Part shown: positions 48,427 to 59,898 of the stretch, piece by piece
Numbering within the stretch: the first letter of the stretch is position 1
Layout: each line of letters opens with the position of its first letter
NCBI GenBank assembly: GCA_007922305.1
Contig: ML677385.1
Coordinates: forward strand, 9,466,869-9,530,868
Length of the DNA: 64,000 nucleotides
Origin: Dermatemys mawii
Lineage: Eukaryota > Chordata > Testudines > Dermatemydidae
Direction of reading: 5' to 3'
Program-made: the position numbers and the translations under genes
The notes under the pieces: model-generated
What the model saw: the letters and a program-made list of their open reading frames with translations, nothing else
Database searches by the model: none
Told to the model about the DNA's origin: nothing

Positions 48427-49935
48427 AATATGAGGAATCCCACTGAGTTCCCATGAACTTAAAGTGAATCACTATCACTTTGCTTCTATTCCTCAATTGA
48501 TTTCAGTGGGATTATTCATAATTAAATGATTTTGTGGATCAGGGCCAAGCTCCACTGAAGAAAGGGGCTAGTATATAGAAATTTGTTTTCCCCTTCTCTT
48601 TACTTCAAAACCCCCAAACCAACTATTGAGGAAGGGATGCAACACAAATTCATGTAATTAGGAGGTCCCCCTGCATTAAACCAGCCAGATGGATTATTTC
48701 TAAGCAGAGAAGGGGGAGAGGAATTAATCAATTTTTAAAACTTTTTGGACAGCCATATCTCTGCTGTTCGGAGCCATTCACGGAGGTCACTCTACAGCTC
48801 TAGCACTGTGCGGAGAGAGGGAGGAAAAAACAATTCTGGCATGGTAAGGAGTTTTGTGCAAGATCCCAATGCCTTGAAGAGTAGCACCACTAGTTTCTGT
48901 TTTGGAGGGCTCCTTTTGTTTTATGGCCCTTCCATAGCCTTCTGATTATAATAAACCTAGCACTTCACAGTCAATAAATCAAGCCTTCAGGGGCCCAGAA
49001 GACTTCAGATATTTTTTCCTGGATAGAAACCTGTAGATGGCCAGGCCTTTCTGAGATTATCATTGGACATTACATTGAAAAAATTGAAATGTAAGGATTT
49101 ATCTTAATCTAGTAGAAATTTCTGAAGTTTTCCCCTTCCTTTATATCTGTAAAGTGTTCTGAAATTGAATTATTTCTCTTGGCCTGAAATTAAAGGAATA
49201 TCTTTTATTAATTAGACACACAAAGGTTTAAAGTTTAAAAACTTAATTGCTATTATCTGTCCTATTTTTGTTTAATTTCTTAGAGATTTTTGACAAGAGT
49301 TTATTCAGTAAAACTTGCATTTCTTTTTAATTAGATATTCTCTTAGTAGCATAGCTTTCAGTATTATTGTAAAATGAGATTTTGAAACGAATCGTATTAT
49401 TAACCAGATTATTTATCCAGGTTCAGTGCATTATATTTTTAACAATAAAGAAATTAGATTAAGATCAGATATTACTAGCAATAGCATGATTTCATGCAAA
49501 AACTGCATGTGTTTTGAACCATCAAAAATAAAACAAACTCAAGGAAACATTATCTATTAAACCAGTTATAATAAATAATAAATATTAAATGAACATATAA
49601 AACATGATACTTTACTATTTAATTCTATCCATGATCCCTAGTGAAGGAATGTAATATGGTCTGTAATATTAGTTGCTACAACAGAGGATATAATGCCAGT
49701 CATTTCAATATTAGTTGTTTCAGCAGGTTAGTTACTCTCATATGAAATATGATTTAGTCATATTGGTGACTCAATTCACTTGCAGTTCATGGACTTAGAA
49801 AGTAAAGATTTGCCTTTTTTAACAAAAGGTGCAGGACCAGGTCCTCATAAGCTCAAATGAAGTTAATAGCGACACCATGATTTATACTCAGATCTGGAAC
49901 TGGATATTAAAGTTGTTAGGTATCTGTTAACGTTA
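48427..49935. other. AT-rich non-coding stretch
   Basis: The phrase 'tgatttcagtgggattattc' near 48499 belongs to an old amniote repeat. The remainder is AT-rich with nothing recognised. Confidence 0.45.
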
Positions 49936-50067
49936 GGGAAACCAGACAGCAAGTGTGAAATATCAGGACAAGGCGGCGGGTGTGTGTGTGTGTGTAAATA
50001 GAGCCTGTATAAGAAAAAGACCCCCAAATCAGGACGGTCCCCATAAAACTGGGACATCTAGTCACCC
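49936..50067. mobile_element. TA-flanked MITE, 'GGGTGACCA' family, copy 3
   Basis: The left end is 'gggaaaccagacagcaag' and the right end 'acatctagtcaccc', with TA at 49934-49935 and 50068-50069. It contains a short GT run at about 49980-49995 that the other copies lack. Confidence 0.85.
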
Positions 50068-50069
50068 TA

Positions 50070-50984
50070 GTTAACACAGAAGTAGCTCCAGTGTTGTTTT
50101 ACTTTTATTTCACGTTCTAAACTAAGTCCACATATGGCCCTTTAAAGCTTGAACAAGGCAAGATACTACCTCTGTCAAATGAAGGATAAATGGTAAAGTG
50201 ATTTTATGACAGGTCTCTTAGCACAGCTCTTTGAGATCAGTCTCGTCTGAGATACACATCAGGTAAAAACATGACAAAAAGAAGTAACTGATTCACAGCT
50301 GATAGAAAATCATTCCAGCATTAGTCCACCTCTCACTTGAACCATGTAAAATGCGTTGACCTCCCAGATTAAGTCTTACCTTTATTATTTAGGATCTTAG
50401 TGTCTTTTGTGATAGCTTTTCCGGTTTTGCTGATTAGATAACAGATGTATTCTACATCTTGGTGTTCTGTACATTAAAAACCCTTCTTTCCCAGACTTCC
50501 TATCAGTCAGAAAAGTAAAAGTATTGAGATGATCAAACCACAAATGAATACTGCAGCAACTATCTGATATAAAATATGTTGAGCTAATATCCATTACACA
50601 CAAAGAAATACACAAATTAACTTACCCGGCATCTGATACATTACATTATGGTTCTATTTACTTAGCAAAGAACATAATTATCCTTTATTTCAATATTGTG
50701 TTGACACAGTTTATTATATTACTGTTTTTCCTCCCTTTGGAAGGTACTTAACAATCAGAACTGTTGTAACACTTTCAGGGATAAATAAAACAAGTCTGGC
50801 CGCTATATCATCTCACTGGTTTATAATTGGCCAGTTCCTGTCACTACAATATTTAATATTTTCCAATAAACAGCTGTTGAATGTAATTAAGGACAGGATA
50901 ATTCAGAGGCCTTTTATTTGGATACAAAATCTTTGTTCTCGTAGCAGGTGAAAACATATGGCAGCCACTTCCAGCAAACTTATG
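50070..50984. other. Non-coding stretch, nothing recognised
   Basis: No feature could be supported. Confidence 0.45.
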
Positions 50985-51172
50985 GTAGTGTGGTCCAGAG
51001 ACTAGGGCATGAACTTGAATCAAATGACATGGGTTCTATTCCTAACTGTGCCACTAGCTGTGTCTGATATTAAATAATTCACTTAACTTCTTTGTGCTTC
51101 AGTTTGTAAATATGGGCACTGGTCCACCATTGTAAAGTGCTTTGAAATATATAGATGAAATTGCTATAAAAC
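50985..51172 (+). mobile_element. MIR-type SINE, most of the element
   Basis: In order: 'gtagtgtggtccagagac', the B-box area 'catgggttctattcc', the core 'ctgtgccactagctgtgt', 'cacttaacttctttgtgc', 'ttcagtttgtaaatatggg' and the 3' 'taaagtgctttgaaata'. This follows the MIR consensus order closely, so head, core and part of the tail are present. MIR elements are ancient and inactive. Confidence 0.85.
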
Positions 51173-51771
51173 TAATATGTCTATTGTTATTCTGTGGTTA
51201 CTTACCAACAGTATGAGGAATCAAATAGTAAATTGTTGGATTCTGATGTTATCTGAGTTAACTGTATGTACAGATTATTTAGCAGGTGGAATTGAAAAGA
51301 AAACTATGGGGAGGGCTTGTGCAAAAGAGCTGGTCATTTTCTGGTCTGTAGGCACAGTTTAGCTCTAGGAGATGACATAGGTAACAGTTTTAGCAACATC
51401 CATCATTTAATGGGTGTAAAGTTACGTCAGTCATCTAATTACCTGTTTGCTTGGAGGTTGGAATCTACAGCTACAGTAATGGGGGCTGAATAGAGACCAA
51501 TCAGTCTGCTCCTAATTACCTATTGAAGAGGTAAACATGAGACCAGAAATGAAGAAATGTTCTGAGGTTTATTATTCAATGGCACATAGATTACTTGTTT
51601 CCTGAACCCTACATGACAATGTAAAATCTACCCAGTCAGGTATGGACTATTGTAGTCCATCTATGAAGACGAAGATGTCCTTTCTGAGTTATCAGTTGGG
51701 ATATTACTTTTTTCAAGGCATAGAGTTTTGGAAGGTAGTTCTCTCTTGTCTAGAATATTACTCTTAATCCA
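51173..51771. other. Non-coding stretch, nothing recognised
   Basis: No feature could be supported. Confidence 0.45.
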
Positions 51772-52054
51772 GGTCTACACTATCCGCCAGATCGACAGGT
51801 AGCGATTGATCTTTCAGGGGTTGATTTATTGCGTCTAGTTTAGATGGAATAAATTGATCCCCAAACACTCTCCCATTGACTCCGGAATTCCACCGCTGCT
51901 AGAGGTGCAGGCGAAGTCAACTGGGGAGTGGCAGCAGTCGATTCAGCATCTTGAAGATGCCGCAGTAAGTTGACTGAAATATGTTGACTTCAGTTATGCT
52001 ATTCCTGTAGCTAAAGCTGCATATCTTAGGTTGATCCCGCCCCCAGTGTAGACC
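51772..52054. mobile_element. MITE with GGTCTACACT ends
   Basis: The left end is 'ggtctacactatccgcc' and the right end 'ccccagtgtagacc'. The internal phrase 'ggttgatttattgcgtcta' also occurs in the element at 59598-59895 as 'cgattgatttattgcgtctt'. Both belong to one family, although the present terminal orientation is reversed. No target duplication can be read. Confidence 0.8.
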
Positions 52055-52189
52055 AGGGCAGAGATGTAAAGAGAAGATTGTGTATCTGTATGTAAATGCA
52101 CCCAAGCACTGCCTCAGTACCCCTCCAGTATCAGGATATGATGTTGCCAGGGTCTTTGCCCAGATCATCCCCTACTGATTGCTTCTTTG

Positions 52190-52640
52190 GAACCTCTGAT
52201 GGCCATTTTCTGTCCTTGACTTAGCTCTGTGGCTAAGTCAGATCTATTTTAAACCTGCTTCTGGTGTAACCAAAAGTTTCAACAAAAGTTCACACAAACC
52301 AAAGTTTCTTTCATTCGTCTTCTGAACTACCTTTTAGATCTCTCTGGCTCTGGGATAGAGCACTGACTCCCAGGTTATTTCTTTGGAGTCCTTCCAGACC
52401 CTCCTTCAGGACCTTCCACAAGAACCTCGCTTGCTCCCTTTGGTTCCTTTTGCAAAATGACTTTTCTTAGTCTTTTTTTGAGAGCCAGATGTTTCAGGCT
52501 GTTACCTGATCCCAATTAATCTTGGCACCCTCTGGTGAAACTACAGTTAATTATGGCACAGGTGAGCTGATTGAGTATAACTGGCTATCCCCAGACCTTC
52601 TGGCCCTTCAAGGGGCAATCCATCTTGTTACAATGACTAT
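52190..52640. mobile_element. Possible LTR remnant
   Basis: Pyrimidine-rich text with the phrases 'ccttccagaccctccttcagg' in part, then 'cctgatcccaattaatc' and 'ccttcaaggggcaatcc'. This is the style of a turtle LTR, with no coding part seen. Its right part is the start of the duplicated segment 52507-52935. Confidence 0.35.
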
Positions 52641-52935
52641 AAACAATGTTTCAAAATTGGCCCATTGTATTTGAGCTGGAATAGTTACAGAAATGTGGTC
52701 CATTTCTGATCTTTGAGAGTGGGTTAAAAGCAAGCAAACAAAAACTAATAGTCTCTTTGCATGTCATAATAGAAAAAATACAGCATTTGTGCTCGTCTAG
52801 GCATGCCGTAAAATTTAACAGGACAGAATACAGCCACAGTCTCCAGAAATGGAGCTCTAATCTTAAATTAACTGTTATTTGTATCATAGTAGCATGATCC
52901 CAACTGAGATCAGAGTCATTGTGCGAGGCACTGGA
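52507..52935 (+). repeat. Duplicated segment, copy 2
   Basis: It is the same as 47755-48200 in order and orientation, with blocks of 15-25 identical bases separated by diverged spacers. It ends inside the old repeat ('actgagatcagagtcattgtg') and then runs into other text at about 52940, so the end differs from copy 1. Confidence 0.75.
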
Positions 52936-53869
52936 CGAAAGTTATGCATATCCTTAAATGCTTTGCTGGACTGAGGCCTTACGATTACTACAAAAATGTC
53001 ATGTAAGGCTCAGACAGTCTTTTTAAACTCCTTTCTTTGACTGACGAACTCAGCCATCCTGAGCAGACTGTCCTTGTTGGGAAGAGCTTATGTAAGAAAC
53101 AAAAATAAAACCCTATAATACATGTCAAATAAACAGCCACATAAACAGTGTTTTAAATTTGCAGATGCAATTACTGGGAGATAGAAATCTTCACCTACCA
53201 TTAAAAAGATAAAATAAAAATAACAAAAGGGAAGGCTTAGTTGCCTAATGTCAACTTTAAGTTTTTCTTTGTATATTTTTTTTAAAATCAGAGTTGACCA
53301 AATAAAAATCCTGGAAATGTTAATGTCACCCTTCATTTACAATAGGCTGTCAATTTATGGCTTCAAATTGTAGTAAACTTGGCCTTTACTATGAATCCAG
53401 GACAGGATCTTAATTATTTTTTATCTTTCTGACTGTTTATTCTGATTATCTATGTGACCCCGATCACCAGAGCATCTGAGTTTCTCACAAGTATTTAAAA
53501 ATGGGAAATGCAATAACTTTTGTTACAATAGTAATCCATCAGCAGTGGGGGGAAATGCCAGTCAATTTTTCAGAACTTCTCAGTAAAACTAAACAAATTG
53601 TAAATGAATATGTCAAGACAAGAAATACAAACTTTAATATATTTAAAGGAACAAGAACAAGTAATAATCTCTCTTTTATTAAAACTGGCTTGAAAGATCT
53701 GTTGAGATCAGCACCACTGTTTCTCCTTATTATTTCTTAAAATTAGGAATTAAATAGACTGGAAGGAATGCCTGATAAGTTTAGAGTGTTATATAGGTAA
53801 TATCCCTTGGCATTCTTTTGCCAGTACACTGTAGCTTTCGTCTATCTTCTAGAAGTTTCTCTCTCACCC
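52936..53869. other. AT-rich non-coding stretch
   Basis: The phrase 'tccttaaatgctttgctgg' near 52952 belongs to the same old repeat type as 53870-53970. Nothing else. Confidence 0.4.
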
Positions 53870-53970
53870 CAGATCAAGAAAGAACTTAAGCATATGCTTA
53901 ACCAGAGATTTAAGAACGTGCTTAAAGTTAAATACATGCATAAGAGCTTTGTGGAATCATGGCCTTAGTT
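53870..53970. mobile_element. Old palindromic repeat, 'CTTAAGCATATGCTTAA' type
   Basis: 'gaacttaagcatatgcttaa' is followed by 'aagaacgtgcttaaagtta' and 'gagctttgtggaatcatggcc', a pattern I associate with an old sauropsid repeat. Low information content, so only moderate confidence. Confidence 0.45.
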
Positions 53971-54017
53971 TCTCACTTGGGGCATAGGCATAGTTTGACA
54001 TATGTATTTTTTGGAGG

Positions 54018-54530
54018 GTAACTAGAGTTGCCAACTTTCTAATAGCAGAAAACCGAACATACTTGCCTTTCCCCTGGCCCCACCCCTTCCCTGAGGGCCT
54101 GCCCCTTTCCAGCCTATTCACTGAGGCCCCTCCCCCTGCTTACTTTATCCCTCCTCTCTCACTCTCCCCTAACCTCACTCATTACCTAGTTTTTACTGGG
54201 CTGGGGCAGGGGGTTGGGATACAGAAGGGGGTGAGGTCTCTGGTTGAGGGTGTGGGTTGTGTCATGGGGCTGTGGATGAGGAGTTTAGGGCACAGAAGGG
54301 GGCTCTGGATGGAGGAGTGGGTCCAAGGGGTTCAAAGCGTGGGGGGGCCCTCCAGGCTGAGGCAAGGGATTAGGGTATGGTGGGGNNNNNNNNNNGGGGG
54401 GGCCCTCCAGGCTGAGGCAAGGGATTAGGGTATGGTGGGGGAGTATGGGCTTTGGGCTGGGAATGCAGGCTCCAGCGTGAGGCAATAAATAAGGGGTTCA
54501 GAGTGTGGGAGAGGGCTCCAGGCTGGATGT
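54018..54530 (+). mobile_element. GC-rich repeat containing an assembly gap
   Basis: It starts 'gagttgccaactttctaa', then C-rich and later G-rich text with repeated 'ggttcagagtgtggg' and 'ggctccaggctgg' phrases. The left end resembles that of the MITE at 32874. The right end is not visible. Open frames across the N run are meaningless. Confidence 0.55.
54386..54395. other. Assembly gap of 10 N, flanked by identical 45-bp sequences
   Basis: Bases 54341-54385 and 54396-54440 are identical over 45 positions, each starting with seven G and 'ccctccaggctgaggc'. This is the sign of two contig ends that overlap but were not merged, or of a tandem repeat too hard to read. Confidence 0.97.
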
Positions 54531-54599
54531 TGCTAAAACTGTTACCTATGTCATCTGCTAGAGCCAAGCTGTGCCTACAGACCAGAAAATGACCATCCC

Positions 54600-55655
54600 C
54601 AGGACTGACCCGTAGGGAACTCTGCTTGATACTGGCAGCCAACTAGACATCAGTCACTACTCACTGAGCCCAACGATCTAGCCAGCTCTCTATCCACCTT
54701 ATAGTCCACTCCATATTTTTTTAGCTTGCTGGCAAAAATATTATGGGAGACCATATCAAAAGCCTTGCAAAGTCAAGGCATATTACGCCTACCATTTTCC
54801 CCATATACACAGAGCCAGTTATCTTATCATAGAAGCCAATCAGGTGGGTCAGGCATCACTTGCCCTTGGTGAATCCATGTTGACTGTTCCTGATCACCTG
54901 CCTCTGCTCCAGGTGCTTCAAAATGGATTCCTTGAGGACCTGCTCCATTATTTTTCCTGGGACTGAGGTGAGGCTGACTGGTTTGGAGCACCCTGGAATC
55001 TCTGTCTTCCCTTTTTAAAAGATGGGCACTATATTTGCCTTTTTCTAATCATATGATACCTTCCCCCCCCCACAATTACCACGAGTTTTCAAAGATATTG
55101 GTCAATGGCTCTGCAATCACATCAGCTAACTCCCTCAGCACCCTCGGATGCATTACATCTGGACCCATGGACTTCTGAATGTGCAGTTTTTCTAAATAGT
55201 CCTTAATCTGTTATTTCACGACTGAGTGCTGCTCACCTCCTGCCCATACTGGGCTGCCCAGTGCAGCAGTTTGGGAGCTGACCTTGTCTGTGAAGACCAA
55301 GGCGAAAAAAGCATTGAGTACTTCAGCTTTTTTCACATCATCTATCACTATGTTTCCTCCTCCATTCAGTAAGGGTCCCACACTTTCCCTGACCTTCTTT
55401 TTGTTGCTAACATATCTGTAGAAGCCTTTCTTGTTACTCTTCACATCCCTTGCTAGCTGCAACTTCAATTGTGCTTTGGGCTTCCTGATTATACCCCTGC
55501 ATGCTCAAGCAATATTTTTATTCTCCTTCCATGCATCTGTCCAAGTTTCCACTTCTTGTAAGCTTCCTTTTTGTGTTTAAGCTCAACAAGGATTTCTCTG
55601 TTAAGCCAAGCTGGTCACCTGCTATATTCACTGTGCATGCACATCGGGATGGTAT
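54600..55655 (-). mobile_element. CR1 LINE, central part of ORF2
   Basis: On the minus strand it runs from the region before the polymerase (near 55640) into the reverse transcriptase (near 54600). In plus-strand form it shows 'aatccatgttgactgttcc' near 54868 and 'tgactggtttggagcaccc' near 54975, both typical of inverted CR1. It has a G/C-tract near 55065 and several stops. The 3' end is missing; the GC-rich repeat abuts it. Confidence 0.88.
55211..55468 (-). pseudogene. CR1 ORF2 linker/N-palm open segment
   Basis: An 85-residue open piece of CR1 ORF2 between the endonuclease and the catalytic palm. It contains '[20 protein letters not shown]', '[12 protein letters not shown]' and '[19 protein letters not shown]', the standard block found in CR1 proteins ahead of the polymerase motifs. 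Frames break on both sides and no catalytic residue lies inside, so it is a fossil and not an expressed gene. Downstream on the same strand the polymerase continues in other frames to about 54600. Confidence 0.88.
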
Positions 55656-56693
55656 CCCTAGGGGCAGCTCCAGTCAGACCAAATCCTGTGCATGGGGGGA
55701 AAATTCCATGCCTGCTGAAGGCTTTCCCCCCCTTAAAAATTAGTTTATCTGGCATTTCTTGTGGAGGAAAATGAGGAAAGTAATTTACTCAAAAGTGCAT
55801 GTTTTATAAATTGGGAAAAATAATATGTTGTCCAATGGTTAATGAATTCAGACAATAGCATTATTGCCATCTCTTAATATTATAGTACATCTGATAGTAC
55901 GTTTTTATTAAAGTCCCATCTCCTAGAGTTCTATGAGATGCATCAGAATTTCCGCTTTCATTTAAAAGCAAAAATAAGCTAGCCCATAGGATTGTGGGGA
56001 AAGGCTTGAAAAAGTGACCAAGTCCACTGTAAAGTTTCCAAACCCAGATGGTAAATTAAAATAAATCCTATTATTGTTATTATTATTTTATTTAATTACC
56101 AATTCTTAAACCAATCTCATTATTTTGAAAATCCCGACTCCCATTTCTGAACACTTGAGCATGTAATATCGCAATAGTAAGGACAACAGAAAGGTGTGTC
56201 TGCTTCGCTCCTCACTGGGCAAGACACTTTTTTTTCAGTTCTGTCTCTATTCTCTTGAATCTCACCTTCACAATTATGGTATCCATGGTGATAGCACCAC
56301 AATATGTCCTGAGCTAATTTCCAACGTCAATATGCTCTCCTTGTTTACATCTTATCCAAACACCGTCTTCCACAACACCTACAAGAAACTAATTAAATCA
56401 TCTATTCATTAAAAATAATTAGTATTTTAGCTTCTATTTTACCTGTAGGTAAGCAATTGAGTATAGAGTAGGGGGGGCCATAAAGAGACTGGAATTGAAT
56501 TTGTGGGTTGCTGTAGTGCAAGGTTAGAGAATGATGGTGGAAGACATGTAACTTAGGATTTATTTACATTGTGTGTTCTTTGGGGTGGGACTCTGTCTAT
56601 CTCGGAATTCAAAAAGTACCTACCCCATTTTATACCCCTCCCCACAATCTAAATAATAGTCTCTCATCCATTTTTCCAGAGTACGTGAACAAA
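55656..56693. other. Non-coding stretch, weak repeat traces
   Basis: Around 56568-56610 'tgtgttctttggggtggga' resembles the L2-like tail at 23477. Nothing else. Confidence 0.4.
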
Positions 56694-56785
56694 GAATCAT
56701 AAAATCATAGAATATCAGGGTTGGAAGAGATCTCAGGAGGTCAACTAGTCTGACCCCCTGCTCAAAGCAGGACCAACCCCTGTAA
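56694..56785 (-). mobile_element. CR1 LINE 3' tail
   Basis: The plus strand reads 'gaatcataaaatcatagaat', 'cagggttggaagagatctc', 'aggaggtcaactagtctg' and 'gctcaaagcaggacc', the reverse complement of the CR1 end. Only the last 90 bases are present. Confidence 0.92.
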
Positions 56786-58835
56786 TGTACTAAGTGGTCT
56801 AGCTATGCTTTGGTGCTTTTAAACAATTGGGGAAAGCTGCTGTCCCATCTCAAATGACCACGTCTTCCTGTCAATATTAATTGTTCACGACCCTGCAATT
56901 CTAAATCACAGCCTTATGAATTCATATTCTGGCAAGGCATGTGCACCTTCTTCTGTAAAATGCAAAAAAAATCTATGTTTGAGAGTTCTCTACATAGTTC
57001 ACATTTTCTACAATTTTCAGTAGAGCTGGAGGTTTAATTTCATCCATAACAACACAGAAATCTCCGTTCTCCTTGTATGTCACACCATTGTGGCTGCTTT
57101 TAAAAAAAATACTTTGGGATTTTCTTCAGCTCTCTTTATGTCATGTAAAGATTAGTAATCACAGACAACAGCCATGTCAGCTAAAACCACAGAAGTGTCT
57201 GTGGTTTGACCCTATTCAACTCGTCAGAACAATACTTACCTCAGTGCAGTATATTTTATAGCCCATATATTCTTTCCAGTCAAGGGGATCCCTCAAGATT
57301 ATGGAGAAGGAAATTCATTTCACAGGTTTGTATTTCAAGATGTCAGTCTTATTTCCCCCCCTTGAAAGATTGGTCTGTTTCCTTTTCCTTCTTTTCAGCC
57401 TTTTGTTTTCTCCCCCACCTCCCTTTTACTCTTGTCTGTCTTTTTTTTCCCTTCCCGACTCACAAATCCCCATATCCCTGTGTTCACTGCTGGAAGCACT
57501 AAGGAAACAGAGAGAGGATTATTTTGCTGACCATTTGCAAACCTGTTTTCCTGGGGGTGCTAGCAAAAACAGGGTCATTTTGTACACTAACTAGGATCAT
57601 ACAGTTCTAGTTAGCTGCTGGCACAACTGGGGAAAGTACTACAGTGCCGAAGAACAGACTTAATTTTGCCAAGTGGATAGCTTTGTATTCCCCGACCCCT
57701 CCTTGCATTTTTTAAAAACAAAAGCAAAGCATGTTCCTATGCCCATATTACATGTTTCCTTTCCCCATATTTAAAGGTGGTAGTTGTGTAATCCAAGACC
57801 TCTTTTAGGCAGAGCTCTTTTAAAAAAGAATTGATACTCAGGTACCTGCCATTCTGAGTAGTGGCTTTATTTATTCTTCCCAAAGCTTCATACATCTTAA
57901 AGTACACTTTTCTTATGACCTTGAAAACACTACATATTTCTTTGCCACATCTCTAAATCCTTTGTTTCTGAAGACTTATTGCAGTGTCGATCCACTGAAG
58001 ACATTCAATCTGTTTGAGAAAGAAGACTTAATTGCCCTTACTGCTGGACAGAAAGCAGACTTGTCCAAGTTAGGGATGAGTCCTGTGGCAGCAGCATCAG
58101 GATTTTTATGTAATTCTCAGTTGCTGATTAATAGAAGGTTTCCTTCCAAGCCCTTTAAAAATCAATAGCTTTTTTTAAAGATTTACTTATAACACATTTG
58201 TAATTAAAATGTCCTGCTGGAGATGCTGCCATGCTGTGTTTTTATTTCCTTTCTGAAAGCTTTACAAAACAACCCACATTATTTTGTCAAGTAGAATTTG
58301 TTGACTGTCTCAGATTAACTTGCACTAAAGGTTTTGTTTAAAATTAATGTGTCATAGAAGGAGAGAAAGGTAGAGACATTTATTTGTTACTTTAACTTTT
58401 GCTTTTTTGGTTACAAAGCAATATGATTATAATAATTATTATATTCCGTTACCAAAATGTTCTCATGCTCTTTTTCTCAGAATGCTGCATTTAAAGCATT
58501 TATGGATGAGATTCATGCCTATGTAAAGGACTTGCATGAGATCTGTGCATCCCTTAATCCCTCCAAATAATGCTTAACTGAGATTTGAGGTACACTTTTG
58601 TCTTGTGCTGATTGCTGGCACAAGGTTGACTTTTATCCTTAGATTAAGTCTAAAGAATTAAGATTAAGCCATAAGGAAAAAAAAGAATGCAGCTGCACTA
58701 TTTCAGCATTGTATCTATGCCATCATTTTAAATATCAAATCCACTTTTCATAAATGAGGATTACATACATTTTTTGTTACACTGGCCTTGATTCAGGAAA
58801 TCACTTAAAGGCTAATGTGATCACTAAGGCCATGT
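56786..58835. other. Non-coding stretch, nothing recognised
   Basis: Two kilobases of AT-rich DNA. Overlapping open frames near 57206-57594 are pyrimidine-rich and have no motif. Confidence 0.45.
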
Positions 58836-58890
58836 ATGCACTACAAAATTATGTCAACCTAAATTATGTTGGCATATGGCCGTCACAGTT
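58836..58890. mobile_element. End of a GTCTACAC-type MITE (fragment)
   Basis: 'ggccatgtatgcactacaaa' followed by 'attatgtcaacctaaattat' matches the form of one end of such elements. The other end is absent. Confidence 0.45.
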
Positions 58891-59277
58891 ATTACATTTC
58901 TAAACAGGTCTGAATAAATTCTCCCCTGACAGCTAACTGGGACGGGGAGAGACTTCAGGAGCAAACTGTATTTACATAAATCTATATATTCTGCTTAGAG
59001 AGAGCAGTGTTGCTCAAAGTAATCAACTTTGGCTGGTGATGGGTTACAAATCACTTCAGTTCTGAATGCAGGGGTAGTGAAATGCTGTTACGAATGTTGT
59101 TGTCATTATTGTATGAATAAAGGGAAACAGAACTGTGCTTAAGCTAGCCTAAATGAGGGGGTCACCCTCAGCTGAAAGAAACTTAATAAGCCAGGGGCTC
59201 GAATGCCAGAGGCCTGTGAAAGTAAGAAGGATGGGGATAGATGTTCTAGCCAGGAGGTGTGGACTCTCTCCCTCAGG

Positions 59278-59898
59278 CTTTGTCTACACCGGCAAGTGAA
59301 AAACAAAACTTGTGTTGTTCAGAGTTGCTAAAAATATACACACACATCCTGAAAGGCAAAAGTGTTGCTGACAACAAGTCCTAGAAGTCCTAGTATAAAC
59401 AACACTTTGTTGTCAGGAGCACTCTTCTGCAACAAAGCTAATGCCACACATTGGGGGTGGAAGTTTTTTGTCAGCAGGAGAGCTCTCTCCTGCCAACAAA
59501 CAGTGGCAACACTGTGTGTCTTTTACCAGCACAGCTATAGCTACAGTTACACAGTGATACAGCTGTGTATCACTAAAAGCTGCATAGTGTAGACATAGGG
59601 CTGGTCTTCACTGGGGGGGAGGAATCGACTGAAGATACGCAACTTCAGCTACGTGAATAACGTAGCTGAAGTCGGCATATCTTCACCTGACTTACCTACT
59701 ATCCTCATGGCAGTGGCAGTCAGAGGCGCACTCCCCCGTCGACTCCGGCTTGCGCTTCACGTCAAGCTGAAGTTACGGGAGTCGACGGGGGCGCTGCGGG
59801 CGATTGATTTATTGCGTCTTCACGAGACGTGAGAAATCAATCGCTAACGGATCGATTGCTACCTGCCGATCCGGCAGGTAGTGAAGACAAACCCGTAG
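59278..59898. mobile_element. MITE 'A' with CTTTGTCTACAC ends, itself split by another MITE
   Basis: The left end is 'ctttgtctacaccggc'. The right end is 'gcatagtgtagacata' plus the final base after the inner insert. The flank 'ctcagg' (59272-59277) is repeated at 59900-59905, a duplication with six identical bases. The inner element occupies 59598-59895. The rest of A is about 320 bp and contains opposed 'caacaagtcctagaag' and 'caacactttgttgtc'-type phrases. Confidence 0.8.
59598..59895. mobile_element. MITE 'B' inserted at TA inside MITE 'A'
   Basis: TA at 59596-59597 and 59896-59897 flank ends 'gggctggtcttcact' and 'agtgaagacaaacccg', which are inverted copies. A second internal pair, 'gccgatccggcaggt' and related palindromes, is present. 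The family is shared with 51772-52054. B arrived last of the three layers here. Confidence 0.85.

Noticed and set aside
47755..52935. The two similar segments as the LTRs of one provirus
   Set aside because: Between them are MIR, several MITEs and AT-rich DNA, with no gag, polymerase or envelope-like text. The end points also differ.
54063..54428. Open frame running through the N gap
   Set aside because: The frame crosses unknown bases and a duplicated 45-bp segment in a GC-rich repeat.
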